DNA of 64,000 nt from Deltaproteobacteria bacterium (GTDB taxonomy: Bacteria > Desulfobacterota > BSN033 > UBA1163): the NCBI GenBank assembly GCA_020059605.1, contig JAGVBT010000009.1:1-64000 (forward strand), given 5' to 3'. The notes beneath the pieces were generated by a model. The model was not told the origin of the DNA. It searched no databases and was given only the letters and a program-made list of their open reading frames with translations. Positions 1-7,234 of the stretch are shown here, piece by piece. Numbering within the stretch: position 1 is the stretch's first letter; each line of letters begins with the position of its first letter. A program made the translations under genes and the position numbers.

Positions 1-747
1 GCCTGACGGAAGATCAAAAACATAAGATAGGATGAGGCCGGAAATGCAGGCGCCGATCCCCGAAGCCGCCGAAATGAGAAAAAAGTGTTTCAAATTGTAA
101 GTAAGCTGAAGGGCCGTTGCCCCGGGTTGCACGAGCAGGGCAAAAATGAGCAGGCCTCCTACTGTGGCAAGGTTGGACGAGACGACGGCTCCTGTTAGAA
201 AAAGTAACGCATAATAAATCAACCGTTCCGGCACGCCGCTCGCTGCGGCAAGTCTTCGGTTAAACAATACGGAACGGATCTCCTTGAAAAATAACAATAC
301 AAAGAGCACCAGAACCGATGTGATAAGCGTTAACACTACAATATCCACGCCAGACAGCGACAGCAGGCTTCCCCACATCAGATTGAGGGCGCCGGCCTTT
401 GTCCTTGTAAGGATTCCCATCCCGAGAAAGGCCATGCCCATCAGAAATGAAAACAGAAGCCCAAGCACATTCTCAGGGGCCATGTCCGTCCGATCCGAAA
501 GCGGGCCGAGCACTCCCGCCACAAGCAGGCACAGGATCAGTCCACTTAAAAACGGATTGAAGTCAAGCAGCATGCCCAGGACAGCACCCGCAAATGCGGC
601 ATGGGACATGGAGACCCCGATCAGTGGCATTTTCATCAACACCACAAACACAGACAACAGCGAACAGCTTGTTCCGCACAACACGCAGGCAATGGCCGCG
701 CGCTGGATGGGAAGATAGGAAAGCACCTCGATCAAATGCTCACCCAT
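1..747 (-). CDS. Metal ABC transporter permease (ZnuB/TroC type), 3' end outside window
   Basis: Integral inner-membrane subunit that forms the channel of a Zn/Mn/Fe-type ABC importer. The visible 249 codons begin ATG-GGT-GAG at 747 and stay open to the first base of the window, so the C-terminus is missing. Translation shows a run of hydrophobic helices and family-typical text such as MPLIGVSMSHAAFAGAVLG near residue 40 (the conserved early SHA-containing segment) and further helices rich in L, V and G. The start overlaps the stop of the ATPase gene by 8 nt, implying translational coupling and co-transcription with the ATPase and binding-protein genes. The family assignment is secure; the transported metal cannot be told from sequence. 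Confidence 0.88.
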   Translation of the reverse strand, partial: MGEHLIEVLSYLPIQRAAIACVLCGTSCSLLSVFVVLMKMPLIGVSMSHAAFAGAVLGMLLDFNPFLSGLILCLLVAGVLGPLSDRTDMAPENVLGLLFSFLMGMAFLGMGILTRTKAGALNLMWGSLLSLSGVDIVVLTLITSVLVLFVLLFFKEIRSVLFNRRLAAASGVPERLIYYALLFLTGAVVSSNLATVGGLLIFALLVQPGATALQLTYNLKHFFLISAASGIGACISGLILSYVFDLPSG

Positions 748-1516
748 AAGAAATAAATCTCCTGCCATTGCGTTCAAACGTCTCCAGCGGATATTGAAAG
801 AGCCGGCTCAACACATCCCCTGACAAGGCGGTGTTGAGATCTCCATCGAAAACCGCTTTTCCATGATTGAGGAGCACAGCGCGCCTCATCCCGGCAGGGA
901 GCATATTGAAATCGTGTGTGACGAAAAGGATTGTCAGGTTTTCCTGTTTGTGAATTTCATGGATCAGGTTCAAGACTTCCTTCTGGACGGCGATGTCCAG
1001 GTTTACGGTCGGTTCATCCAGAAGAAGGATCTCCGGCTGTTGAAGGAGAGCACGCGCCAACGACACCTTCTGCCGTTCGCCACCGGAAAGCTGACCCAGG
1101 GGCCTGTCTGCAAGATGATCCACGCGCATCATTTGCATTAGATGCATGGCTTTTTCTTTTTCTCGCCTCCCGGGAGATCGAAAAAGCCCAAGACGGCCGA
1201 TCGCACCAGTCATAACGGCCTCCAGAGAAAGTATCGGAAAGGAGCGATCGATGTCGAATAATTGCGGAACATAACCGACACGGAGACGTGCTTCACGGGA
1301 GCGCCTCCATGTCTCGCTTTTTCCGAAAAGATGGAGTGTCCCTTCGAATCTTTCCAGCCCAGCGATGACATTCAACAGCGTGGTTTTCCCTGCGCCGTTG
1401 GGGCCGATGATTCCAACAAATTCATTGCGGGAAACCGCAAGGCTGATTTCCTCCAGCAGCCACCTCTTTCCCCTGCGGACCGTTATGCTTTGAAGTTCGA
1501 TCATGCTTTCGCTCAT
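740..1516 (-). CDS. Metal ABC transporter ATP-binding protein (ZnuC/TroB type)
   Basis: Cytoplasmic ATPase powering the adjacent permease. 258 residues, normal for the family. Walker A GPNGAGKTT near residue 38, Q-loop around YVPQLFDID, ABC signature LSGGERQKVSLARAL near 144, Walker B ILLLDEP and the switch histidine in FVTHDFN are all present, so it should be active. Its ATG overlaps the end of the binding-protein gene by 4 nt (ATGA type) and its stop overlaps the permease start. The C-terminal tail (after about residue 225) is short and carries no extra domain. Metal specificity is inferred only from the family of the ATPase and its neighbours. Confidence 0.93.
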   Translation of the reverse strand: MSESMIELQSITVRRGKRWLLEEISLAVSRNEFVGIIGPNGAGKTTLLNVIAGLERFEGTLHLFGKSETWRRSREARLRVGYVPQLFDIDRSFPILSLEAVMTGAIGRLGLFRSPGRREKEKAMHLMQMMRVDHLADRPLGQLSGGERQKVSLARALLQQPEILLLDEPTVNLDIAVQKEVLNLIHEIHKQENLTILFVTHDFNMLPAGMRRAVLLNHGKAVFDGDLNTALSGDVLSRLFQYPLETFERNGRRFISYG

Positions 1517-2370
1517 AAGGTGGAACGTCGTTTCTTGATCTCCCTGGTTGCTGCCGATAGAACAACATTCACGTTTTCCCTTAGAGTTTCCAGATAACCT
1601 TTTTCGGATGGAAAATTGGTCAAGACCACATGCGGCACACTCAGGGTTTCAGCGATTCCCTTTCCCACATCGGGCCCGGATTGTAGGTTATCCACCACCA
1701 TGAGGACACGCTGATTCTTACCGATTTCTAAAAGCCGGACGACTTCACGTGTGGACATCGCTTCCTGTCTCCCATATTCCGCTACAACACGAAAACCTAT
1801 CCATGCGAGTGGTTCTTTCTGCATGGAGGAGGCCATGACCGGCATTCCGGGAACCCCCGCCTGCGTTATCCTTTTAATGAGCGATGTTGCCTCTGCTTCT
1901 CCTTCTCGGATCGCTTTCTCCTTTCTGATCCTTATTTCATGTAGATCTTCAGGAAAACGCTTCGAAAGTTCCTTAGCCAGGACGCCCAGGCCATATCGAT
2001 ATGAATCCGGGGCCATCCAGTTACGGCTTTCCGCATCCACAAGAAGTTGGGTTCTTTCGTCTAACTTGGTTTTGTTCATGAAGGGCATCCCTCTAAAGGA
2101 GACGATGAGGGTAGCCTTTTTCATCTTCTCGATATCGGATAGTTTTACGTCATAGTGGCCGGGACACTGCCCCGGGGGAAGGATGGCTTCGACGGAATAG
2201 CGATTTGGAGGCAGAAGCGAGGCGATCATTCCGGACAGGAGCGTGTCCGATGTTACGATAGTGCGCACGATCGGTGCCTCCACCTTTGTTACATTGTTCG
2301 AACAGCCGGCGGAAACCCACGCCAACGCCATTGCCACAATCGCAAGAAATAACTTCGTTTTTGTCCGCAT
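1513..2370 (-). CDS. Metal-binding lipoprotein of ABC importer (ZnuA/TroA-like, atypical)
   Basis: Extracytoplasmic solute-binding protein of the cluster A-I type. The N-terminus has a basic start, hydrophobic stretch and a lipobox ending VSAGC at about residue 23, so it is likely a lipoprotein. The family normally carries a histidine motif PGxDPHxYEPTPSD after the first strand. Here the matching segment reads PGQCPGHYDVKLSD, with the histidine displaced and a cysteine in place of the Asp. Other typical His ligands of ZnuA and the acidic/His-rich loop are not obvious. It may therefore bind another metal or a metal complex. It lies between the TonB receptor gene (63-nt gap) and the ATPase gene (4-nt overlap). 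Confidence 0.8.
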   Translation of the reverse strand: MRTKTKLFLAIVAMALAWVSAGCSNNVTKVEAPIVRTIVTSDTLLSGMIASLLPPNRYSVEAILPPGQCPGHYDVKLSDIEKMKKATLIVSFRGMPFMNKTKLDERTQLLVDAESRNWMAPDSYRYGLGVLAKELSKRFPEDLHEIRIRKEKAIREGEAEATSLIKRITQAGVPGMPVMASSMQKEPLAWIGFRVVAEYGRQEAMSTREVVRLLEIGKNQRVLMVVDNLQSGPDVGKGIAETLSVPHVVLTNFPSEKGYLETLRENVNVVLSAATREIKKRRSTL

Positions 2371-2433
2371 TGACTAACCTCCGAAACGGGACAATTCTCA
2401 GGGTTACGCCCCCCTATCCTGCAATCAACAAGC

Positions 2434-4626
2434 TTAACGCAACTTCATGCTGAAACCGGCAAAAGCAGTTGTTCCAGGCATGGGGTAACCCTTGGCGTAT
2501 TCGTAATCCTGATTAAAAATATTGTTGACCGCCACAAAGATCTCCGAATCGCTCAGTCTCAACGGTTTAAAATCGAAACGATAGCTCAATCGGGCATTAA
2601 CCAGTGTCATGTCATTCAGCTTGTCTTTACGGGTGATCTGACCGAAATTAAACGTGCCGCTGCGAACGACCGTGCCTTGATACAGGTCTCTGAGGTGTTG
2701 CATATCCATGAAGAGCCGGAAATGATCCAAAAATTTCCATGTCACTCCGGCCTGGAACTGAAAACCGGGAGTATAAGGCATTTTGGTACGTTCAATACGA
2801 TTATTGCCGGTGGCTTCGGATTTTAACCAGGTGGCGCCGGCGAAGCACTCAAGGCTTTTCACAGGGGTTACTGTGCCTGTGAGTTCCAGCCCACGAATCT
2901 TGTATTGGCCGATAGGGTCATTAAATAGGGTTGGGATAGGTCCAAACATATACGCTTGGAAGCGGTCCTTGCCCTTGTCATAGAAAGCGGTCGCTGCTAA
3001 GGTGGCTATTTTCGGCCAGGTGTGCGTTAAGCCTAATTCATAATGGTCCACTATTTCCGGTTTTATATTTTCCCAGTACTGCTTGGGATTTTTTACTGGC
3101 AAATCGGTGCGCACCATGTTCATCACCGCTACCGGAGAGGGATAGATGACGCCCCGGGAGTAACGGATATGGAGGTCGGTATGTCCATAGCCGGTCACCA
3201 GACCGACCTGGGAAGCTGACGCATTGTTGAACTCATTGTGATCGAAATAACGAAGACCTGCAGAAGGAATGAAATGAAAGCCTTCAGGGCGACCAAGCAT
3301 CTGACTGATGGCCAGATAGGGAGAAAGGAGTGTTGTACCGGGGTAATCCCAGACTCTTTTTGCCCGACCGCCGTTGATTCCCGGAACCGCCAGCCCGCTG
3401 AATGTCCGCTGGGAATTTTTTAGCTCGGCCAGATCCAGGTCTGCCCCTACTAAAAATTCATTCCCCGGCCAAAGACGGAGTTTTTCTCTGGCTCGTAATC
3501 CGAAAAGCGAAATTTCCTGCCGGGACCAGAGTCCGCCGGTGCCGCTGGCATATCGCTTGCCGTTCGTCAATTCCTGCAACAGGTCAAAATCGGTTTCATT
3601 CCAATAGGCTTTAAGGAAACCGGTGAATTGATCATATTGGTGGTTCAGTGTCAATGTCGTTAGAAAGGTTTCGGTATCAAAGCGTTCAGCCATGGGCCAG
3701 CTCACCCCATTTGTCGCGGTGGGTTTGGTGTCTGGCATGGGAGCTTCGGTTTTGCTTTTTACATAGTTGGCCAAAAACCTGACGTTCCAATGATTGTTAA
3801 TTTGATAACCAACATTAGCATAGTAGTTTTGCTGCTGGGCACTGTCTTGGTCACGACGACCCTCTATTTCTGCCCATTTCTGGGAGTCTCGGTGACCTTC
3901 TGTACTTGCAAAACTCTGGGATAGGTAAATGTCAAAAGGACCTTTTTTAATACCACCGGAAAGACTCTCATTGAATGTGCGATGGCTTCCCCCGCTGAAA
4001 TTTAGCACAATCTCACGACCCTCTTTCATCAGATACCTGGGCAGGATATTGATCGACGCATAGCCACTACCGAATTGAGAGGGTTGCGAGCTTTTGTAAA
4101 CCTCAATCCCTCCGATGGTGGAGATGGCAATGCTATCCCCCAGCACCTGGCCGAAGATCGCTCCATAACGGGGGACACCGTCAAACTCGACGGCGAAATC
4201 GGCGCCGGGATGGCTGGAACCCCGGCCGCGAATATAGAGGCTGTGGCTGGTCTGATCCCCCAGAAGATTTTTTTTCTGAAACATGACTCCCGGCACGTCC
4301 CGCAGGGCAGAGTGGAAATCATAAACATTCTGCTCTTTGATCTGTTCCTCGGTTACCAGATTGTACTGGGTGCCGTAGGGGGTCTTCATGGGAGTGACCG
4401 GATTACCATAAGGGGTTCCTATGACGGTAATTTCTTCCAATACCGTCTTCTCTTCTTTTTTCTCTTCCTCCCCTGCCACTCCCGCTGAAACGTTGAACAG
4501 CAAGAAGATAAAAAGAAAAAAGCATAGCAAAACTTTTCTTATTGCATGCACCCAGAAATTTCCCCCCTCTGTTTTTTCTGTTAAACCGGAAATCGTCATA
4601 TCCATCGCCTTTGTTGTTTTTTTCAT
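2434..4626 (-). CDS. TonB-dependent outer-membrane receptor
   Basis: Outer-membrane beta-barrel for energised uptake of a metal chelate or cofactor. I chose ATG 4626 (MKKTTKAMDM) because a GAGGAGG ribosome site sits 6 nt upstream; a longer reading adds 27 residues without one. From this start the protein is 730 residues. After an unusually long N-terminal lead (about residues 1-50, with hydrophobic core CFFLFIFLLF) comes a TonB box-like EEITVIG, a plug domain with VPGVMFQKK and LYIRGRGS, then a barrel ending in the aromatic/Arg-type C-terminus FAGFSMKLR. It sits in one operon with a methyltransferase upstream and a metal ABC importer downstream, suggesting the whole pathway from outer membrane to cytoplasm is encoded together. 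Confidence 0.92.
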   Translation of the reverse strand: MKKTTKAMDMTISGLTEKTEGGNFWVHAIRKVLLCFFLFIFLLFNVSAGVAGEEEKKEEKTVLEEITVIGTPYGNPVTPMKTPYGTQYNLVTEEQIKEQNVYDFHSALRDVPGVMFQKKNLLGDQTSHSLYIRGRGSSHPGADFAVEFDGVPRYGAIFGQVLGDSIAISTIGGIEVYKSSQPSQFGSGYASINILPRYLMKEGREIVLNFSGGSHRTFNESLSGGIKKGPFDIYLSQSFASTEGHRDSQKWAEIEGRRDQDSAQQQNYYANVGYQINNHWNVRFLANYVKSKTEAPMPDTKPTATNGVSWPMAERFDTETFLTTLTLNHQYDQFTGFLKAYWNETDFDLLQELTNGKRYASGTGGLWSRQEISLFGLRAREKLRLWPGNEFLVGADLDLAELKNSQRTFSGLAVPGINGGRAKRVWDYPGTTLLSPYLAISQMLGRPEGFHFIPSAGLRYFDHNEFNNASASQVGLVTGYGHTDLHIRYSRGVIYPSPVAVMNMVRTDLPVKNPKQYWENIKPEIVDHYELGLTHTWPKIATLAATAFYDKGKDRFQAYMFGPIPTLFNDPIGQYKIRGLELTGTVTPVKSLECFAGATWLKSEATGNNRIERTKMPYTPGFQFQAGVTWKFLDHFRLFMDMQHLRDLYQGTVVRSGTFNFGQITRKDKLNDMTLVNARLSYRFDFKPLRLSDSEIFVAVNNIFNQDYEYAKGYPMPGTTAFAGFSMKLR

Positions 4627-4637
4627 CAAAAACCTCC

Positions 4638-5357
4638 TCAAAGTTCTTTTCTCATCTCTTCCCACTTCCACCAGTACATCACGACCCGCGAGGTATGCTT
4701 GATCCATAAGTGTCCGTTTTTCAAAATGATTTTATTCTTTAAATCGCTTATTTCGTCAGGTTGGGGGGGGCTTCCTTTTATAAAAGTCCAGTGCTCAACC
4801 ATTTCATTGAGATGATGATAGGCATAGGAGTTATCCACATCAAAAGATTTAGTCAAGACGACGGTGTAATCTCGACATGGCCATCTCACCCGAATCTCCG
4901 GCGGCCCAAGCTCTGTAATAAGCAAAACATTTCTTGGGCGCGTCCTGAATATCTTTGCAAGCGCCATTTCAAAACCGATCTCTGTCAGGTGAAGGCTGTT
5001 GCAGGCAAGGATGAGGTCGGCATCCAAAAACTCATCACAAGGCACCGCTTCCCATCTGCGGTCATCTACGTTTAACCTGTCCACCCTTTTCTTAAAGGCT
5101 TCTTGGTGCAGCAGGTTTCTCATGCCCATGGATGGCTCAAGGGCGGTCACATGACACCCTTGGCTGTGGAGAGGGAAAGAGAGAATGCCATTTCCAGCGC
5201 CAATATCCAGGACCCTCCAGCCTGGTCCGGTCATCGCCATGAGCACTTCGATGATTTTTCCATGATAATCTGTATGCTCAATCCAGAGTTTATACCATTT
5301 GGCATAGCAGTCCCAAAACTCAACCGATGCCACCCACTTATACGCGGCCTGTCCCAA
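4638..5357 (-). CDS. SAM-dependent class I methyltransferase
   Basis: About 239 residues from a TTG start at 5357 (GQAAYKW follows), chosen because GGAGG lies 6 nt upstream; an upstream start would run back into the terminator hairpins. Motif I VLDIGAGNGILSFP around residue 45 binds S-adenosylmethionine, and the acidic residue of motif II lies in TALEPS. The C-terminal part is rich in Trp, Tyr and Lys and has no recognised specificity domain. The gene is first in the metal-uptake operon, 11 nt before the receptor start, so its substrate may be a metallophore or cofactor precursor. That link is inference from position only. Confidence 0.8.
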   Translation of the reverse strand: MGQAAYKWVASVEFWDCYAKWYKLWIEHTDYHGKIIEVLMAMTGPGWRVLDIGAGNGILSFPLHSQGCHVTALEPSMGMRNLLHQEAFKKRVDRLNVDDRRWEAVPCDEFLDADLILACNSLHLTEIGFEMALAKIFRTRPRNVLLITELGPPEIRVRWPCRDYTVVLTKSFDVDNSYAYHHLNEMVEHWTFIKGSPPQPDEISDLKNKIILKNGHLWIKHTSRVVMYWWKWEEMRKEL

Positions 5358-5423
5358 AATGATTCCTCCATTCGTTTTCTCATTCTTACCGTCCCGGGGG
5401 TTGCTTCCCCATAAACAAAAAAA

Positions 5424-5464
5424 CCACGAAGGGCCTTGCTTCAGCAAGATGAAAACCTCCGTGG
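5424..5464 (-). terminator. Terminator-like hairpin, downstream member of a tandem pair
   Basis: On the minus strand a 9-bp stem (CCACGGAGG with CCTTCGTGG, one G-T pair) encloses an inner hairpin CTTGC-TGAA-GCAAG and is followed by a run of T (plus-strand A from 5416). It lies about 60 nt ahead of the methyltransferase start, in the leader of the metal-uptake operon. Confidence 0.6.
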
Positions 5465-5485
5465 TTTCGGTTTCGGCAAAAAAAA

Positions 5486-5527
5486 AGCCACAAGGGGCTG
5501 GCCTTCTGGCCTCAAACCTTCGTGGCT
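5486..5527 (-). terminator. Terminator-like hairpin, upstream member of a tandem pair
   Basis: A second hairpin of the same design: stem halves GCCACGAAGG and CCTTGTGGC (one bulged G) around an inner hairpin GGCC-AGAA-GGCC, followed by nine T on the minus strand. Both members share CCACGRAGGTTT on the 5' arm and GTGG on the 3' arm. They could be double terminators for an upstream transcript or an attenuator of the operon downstream. Confidence 0.6.
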
Positions 5528-5649
5528 TTAAGACGAAATCTTTTTAATCGATTTTAAACCTTTTGTCAAGAAAAGCTCTTGATTTTTTTGTTCCCCGCCG
5601 TTCTCTTCCTTATCCCAGAGTCGCGGCCACTATTCATTCAGGAGACATT

Positions 5650-5817
5650 TTAGCCATAGTTCGCATAGATGGCAAGGAGCCCATGAAGGGCGGCGCTGAA
5701 GAAAAGGACCACACCGGTCCTTTTATGGACCCCGAATGGAACCTTGATCCATCGAAGTCCCGAGCTGATTTGAAACAAAATCAACAGCATGTTCAGGATC
5801 CCCAGAATCAGTATCAT
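5650..5817 (-). CDS. Small two-helix membrane protein
   Basis: 55 residues from ATG 5817 (MILILGIL), chosen because CGGAGG stands 7 nt upstream; a start 7 codons earlier lacks a site. Two hydrophobic segments (about 1-17 and 33-52) flank a basic loop RWIKVPFGVHKRTG, with a second histidine in LHGLLAIY near the end. The two histidines on opposite helices recall haem-b ligands of small cytochrome-b-like proteins, but there is no firm match and I do not assign a function. It follows the superoxide-reductase-like gene by 58 nt on the same strand and may share its transcript. Confidence 0.6.
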   Translation of the reverse strand: MILILGILNMLLILFQISSGLRWIKVPFGVHKRTGVVLFFSAALHGLLAIYANYG

Positions 5818-5875
5818 TGGAATGCCTCCGATTGTCATTTTTCATCTTCCCCGGGTTGTCTTCATGGGGACTTGT

Positions 5876-6250
5876 TCACTTCAGGCGAATCCTGTGGGTC
5901 GCAGGGCCCCGGCTGCCGTGTCTGTTGCAACTTGCCTCTGCGACGACCTCCGTATCCTCCGTCACTTTCAGCTTGATCTCTTTGGTAAATTGCGCCGCTT
6001 CAGGCCGCTTGTCCGCGGTGAACTCCCATCGGGCGATCTCATTTTTATTTGCGCTCACTTTGAGCCACTCGGTATGATGGGAGGAACTATTGGAATTGTG
6101 CGTCACGGTGATTTTTAAGGTCACTTCTGCCCCCTTCTCAACCTGCGCGGGCCCTTCGATCGAAACTGCCGACTTATCGGCTAAAGCAGGGCCGATCTGA
6201 ATGAATAGAACGGTAAGGATCATCATCCCCAAAGCGATTGTTTTCTTCAA
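5876..6250 (-). CDS. Exported superoxide-reductase-like (neelaredoxin fold) protein
   Basis: 124 residues from TTG 6250, chosen because GCGGAGG is 7 nt upstream and the protein then begins with a clean signal peptide (KKTIALGMMILTVLF, cleavage near PALA-DK). The mature part resembles the iron centre II domain of desulfoferrodoxin/neelaredoxin. His51, then HHTEW (58-62, matching HYIEW of the family) and CNRHG at 108-112 supply the His and Cys ligands. One residue is inserted between the first two His. The family detoxifies superoxide in anaerobes, normally in the cytoplasm; export is unusual. It could instead be a SoxZ-like carrier fold, but the CNxHG signature argues for the SOR family. Confidence 0.7.
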   Translation of the reverse strand: MKKTIALGMMILTVLFIQIGPALADKSAVSIEGPAQVEKGAEVTLKITVTHNSNSSSHHTEWLKVSANKNEIARWEFTADKRPEAAQFTKEIKLKVTEDTEVVAEASCNRHGSRGPATHRIRLK

Positions 6251-6585
6251 TTTTTTACCTCCGCGCAACATTGGTTGAGCTAAATGGAACCTCCATCACT
6301 TAGAGTCATTCCTGGTTACTTTGCTGTCGCCTTAGCCCTTTCCTCCTGGGACATGTTAGCCAGCCATTCGCCTTCCAAGTTCTTGGGATCCGGTCTTCAT
6401 CAGAGTCCTGGATAATAATCATTACTAAAAAAAATTATACCCTATTTAATAAAAACGACAAGCATTTTCAAAGAAAGCGGTCCGCCGCTTCCCGGTCCTG
6501 CGGTCCCTTCTTTGACCGAGGAAGAGCCGAGGGGGAGGAGAGAGGCTCTTGGAAGAAAAGGCAGGTCGCTGCTGGAGACAGCGAA
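6251..6585. other. Intergenic region with Fur-box-like site and relic reading frame
   Basis: No gene is supported. On the minus strand a frame closes with the peptide DPKNLEGEWLANMSQEERAK and a stop near 6320 but has no start codon before an in-frame stop; it may be a gene remnant. Around 6410-6428 the bases read GATAATAATCATTAC, partly matching the Fur consensus GATAATGATAATCATTATC. It lies about 160 nt upstream of the SOR-like start. Confidence 0.4.
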
Positions 6586-7206
6586 TCAGGGCAGGGCCGG
6601 GGGAATGGCCTTGTGGCCCTCTATGAAACCGCGGTCGAAGATTTTCAGGCTCAATTCCCGAAATTTGGAAGGGGTGACCCGCTCGATGGATTGCCTTAAT
6701 TTTTCATGCAGGAATGGAAATCCCGGGTGAGCCGAGGCAAAACCGATAAGGGCGATATTGGTCGACTGGATGGATCCCATTTCACGGGCGACGCGGTCCG
6801 CCGGGAAGATGTCGATCTCGATCCCCCTCTCTTTGAGGTAGTTTCGGATCTCCTCTTTCATGAAACCGGCATCCGGGGCATTGATGAACCCGAGGCCCCC
6901 TCTCCGGCCGGATGTGGCGGGTTTCAGGAAATGGAGCGTTTTATAGGCTTCGTTCTTTTCGAGAGAGAGAAGAATGTCCGCATTCCCCTTTTTTACAAGA
7001 GGGCCATCGAATTGGCCGATTTTCAGATAGGTGATCACCGAGCCTCCCCGCTGGCTCATGCCGTGGTCCTCCGACCCGATGACCGGGTATCCTTCTTTCA
7101 GGGCAAAATCAGAGAAGATTCGCGTCACCAGGAGAACGCCCTGTCCTCCCACGCCCGAGATGATCATCTGGATGTTCATTCTTCCCGATTCGGATTGCTG
7201 ATCCAT
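6586..7206 (-). CDS. iorB: Indolepyruvate:ferredoxin oxidoreductase beta subunit
   Basis: Gamma-type catalytic subunit that pairs with IorA to oxidise aryl-pyruvates (indolepyruvate, phenylpyruvate) to aryl-acetyl-CoA with ferredoxin reduction. About 206 residues from ATG 7206 (MDQQSESGRMN), with AAGGAA 6 nt upstream; ATG 7179 (MNIQMIISG) is the alternative. The diagnostic N-terminal IISGVGGQGVLLVTRI and the segment GMSQRGGSV are present. It follows the fused alpha-subunit gene by 28 nt in the same direction, as last gene of the redox operon. The symbol is based on strong family resemblance. Confidence 0.9.
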   Translation of the reverse strand: MDQQSESGRMNIQMIISGVGGQGVLLVTRIFSDFALKEGYPVIGSEDHGMSQRGGSVITYLKIGQFDGPLVKKGNADILLSLEKNEAYKTLHFLKPATSGRRGGLGFINAPDAGFMKEEIRNYLKERGIEIDIFPADRVAREMGSIQSTNIALIGFASAHPGFPFLHEKLRQSIERVTPSKFRELSLKIFDRGFIEGHKAIPPALP

Positions 7207-7234
7207 CAACATTTCCTTGAAGTTGGTTTCCGGA

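Noticed and set aside
5424-5527. Tandem riboswitch (for example mini-ykkC-like) ahead of the metal operon
   Set aside because: The two hairpins lack the ACGR loops of guanidine-II and any other class signature I know; paired terminators explain them more simply.
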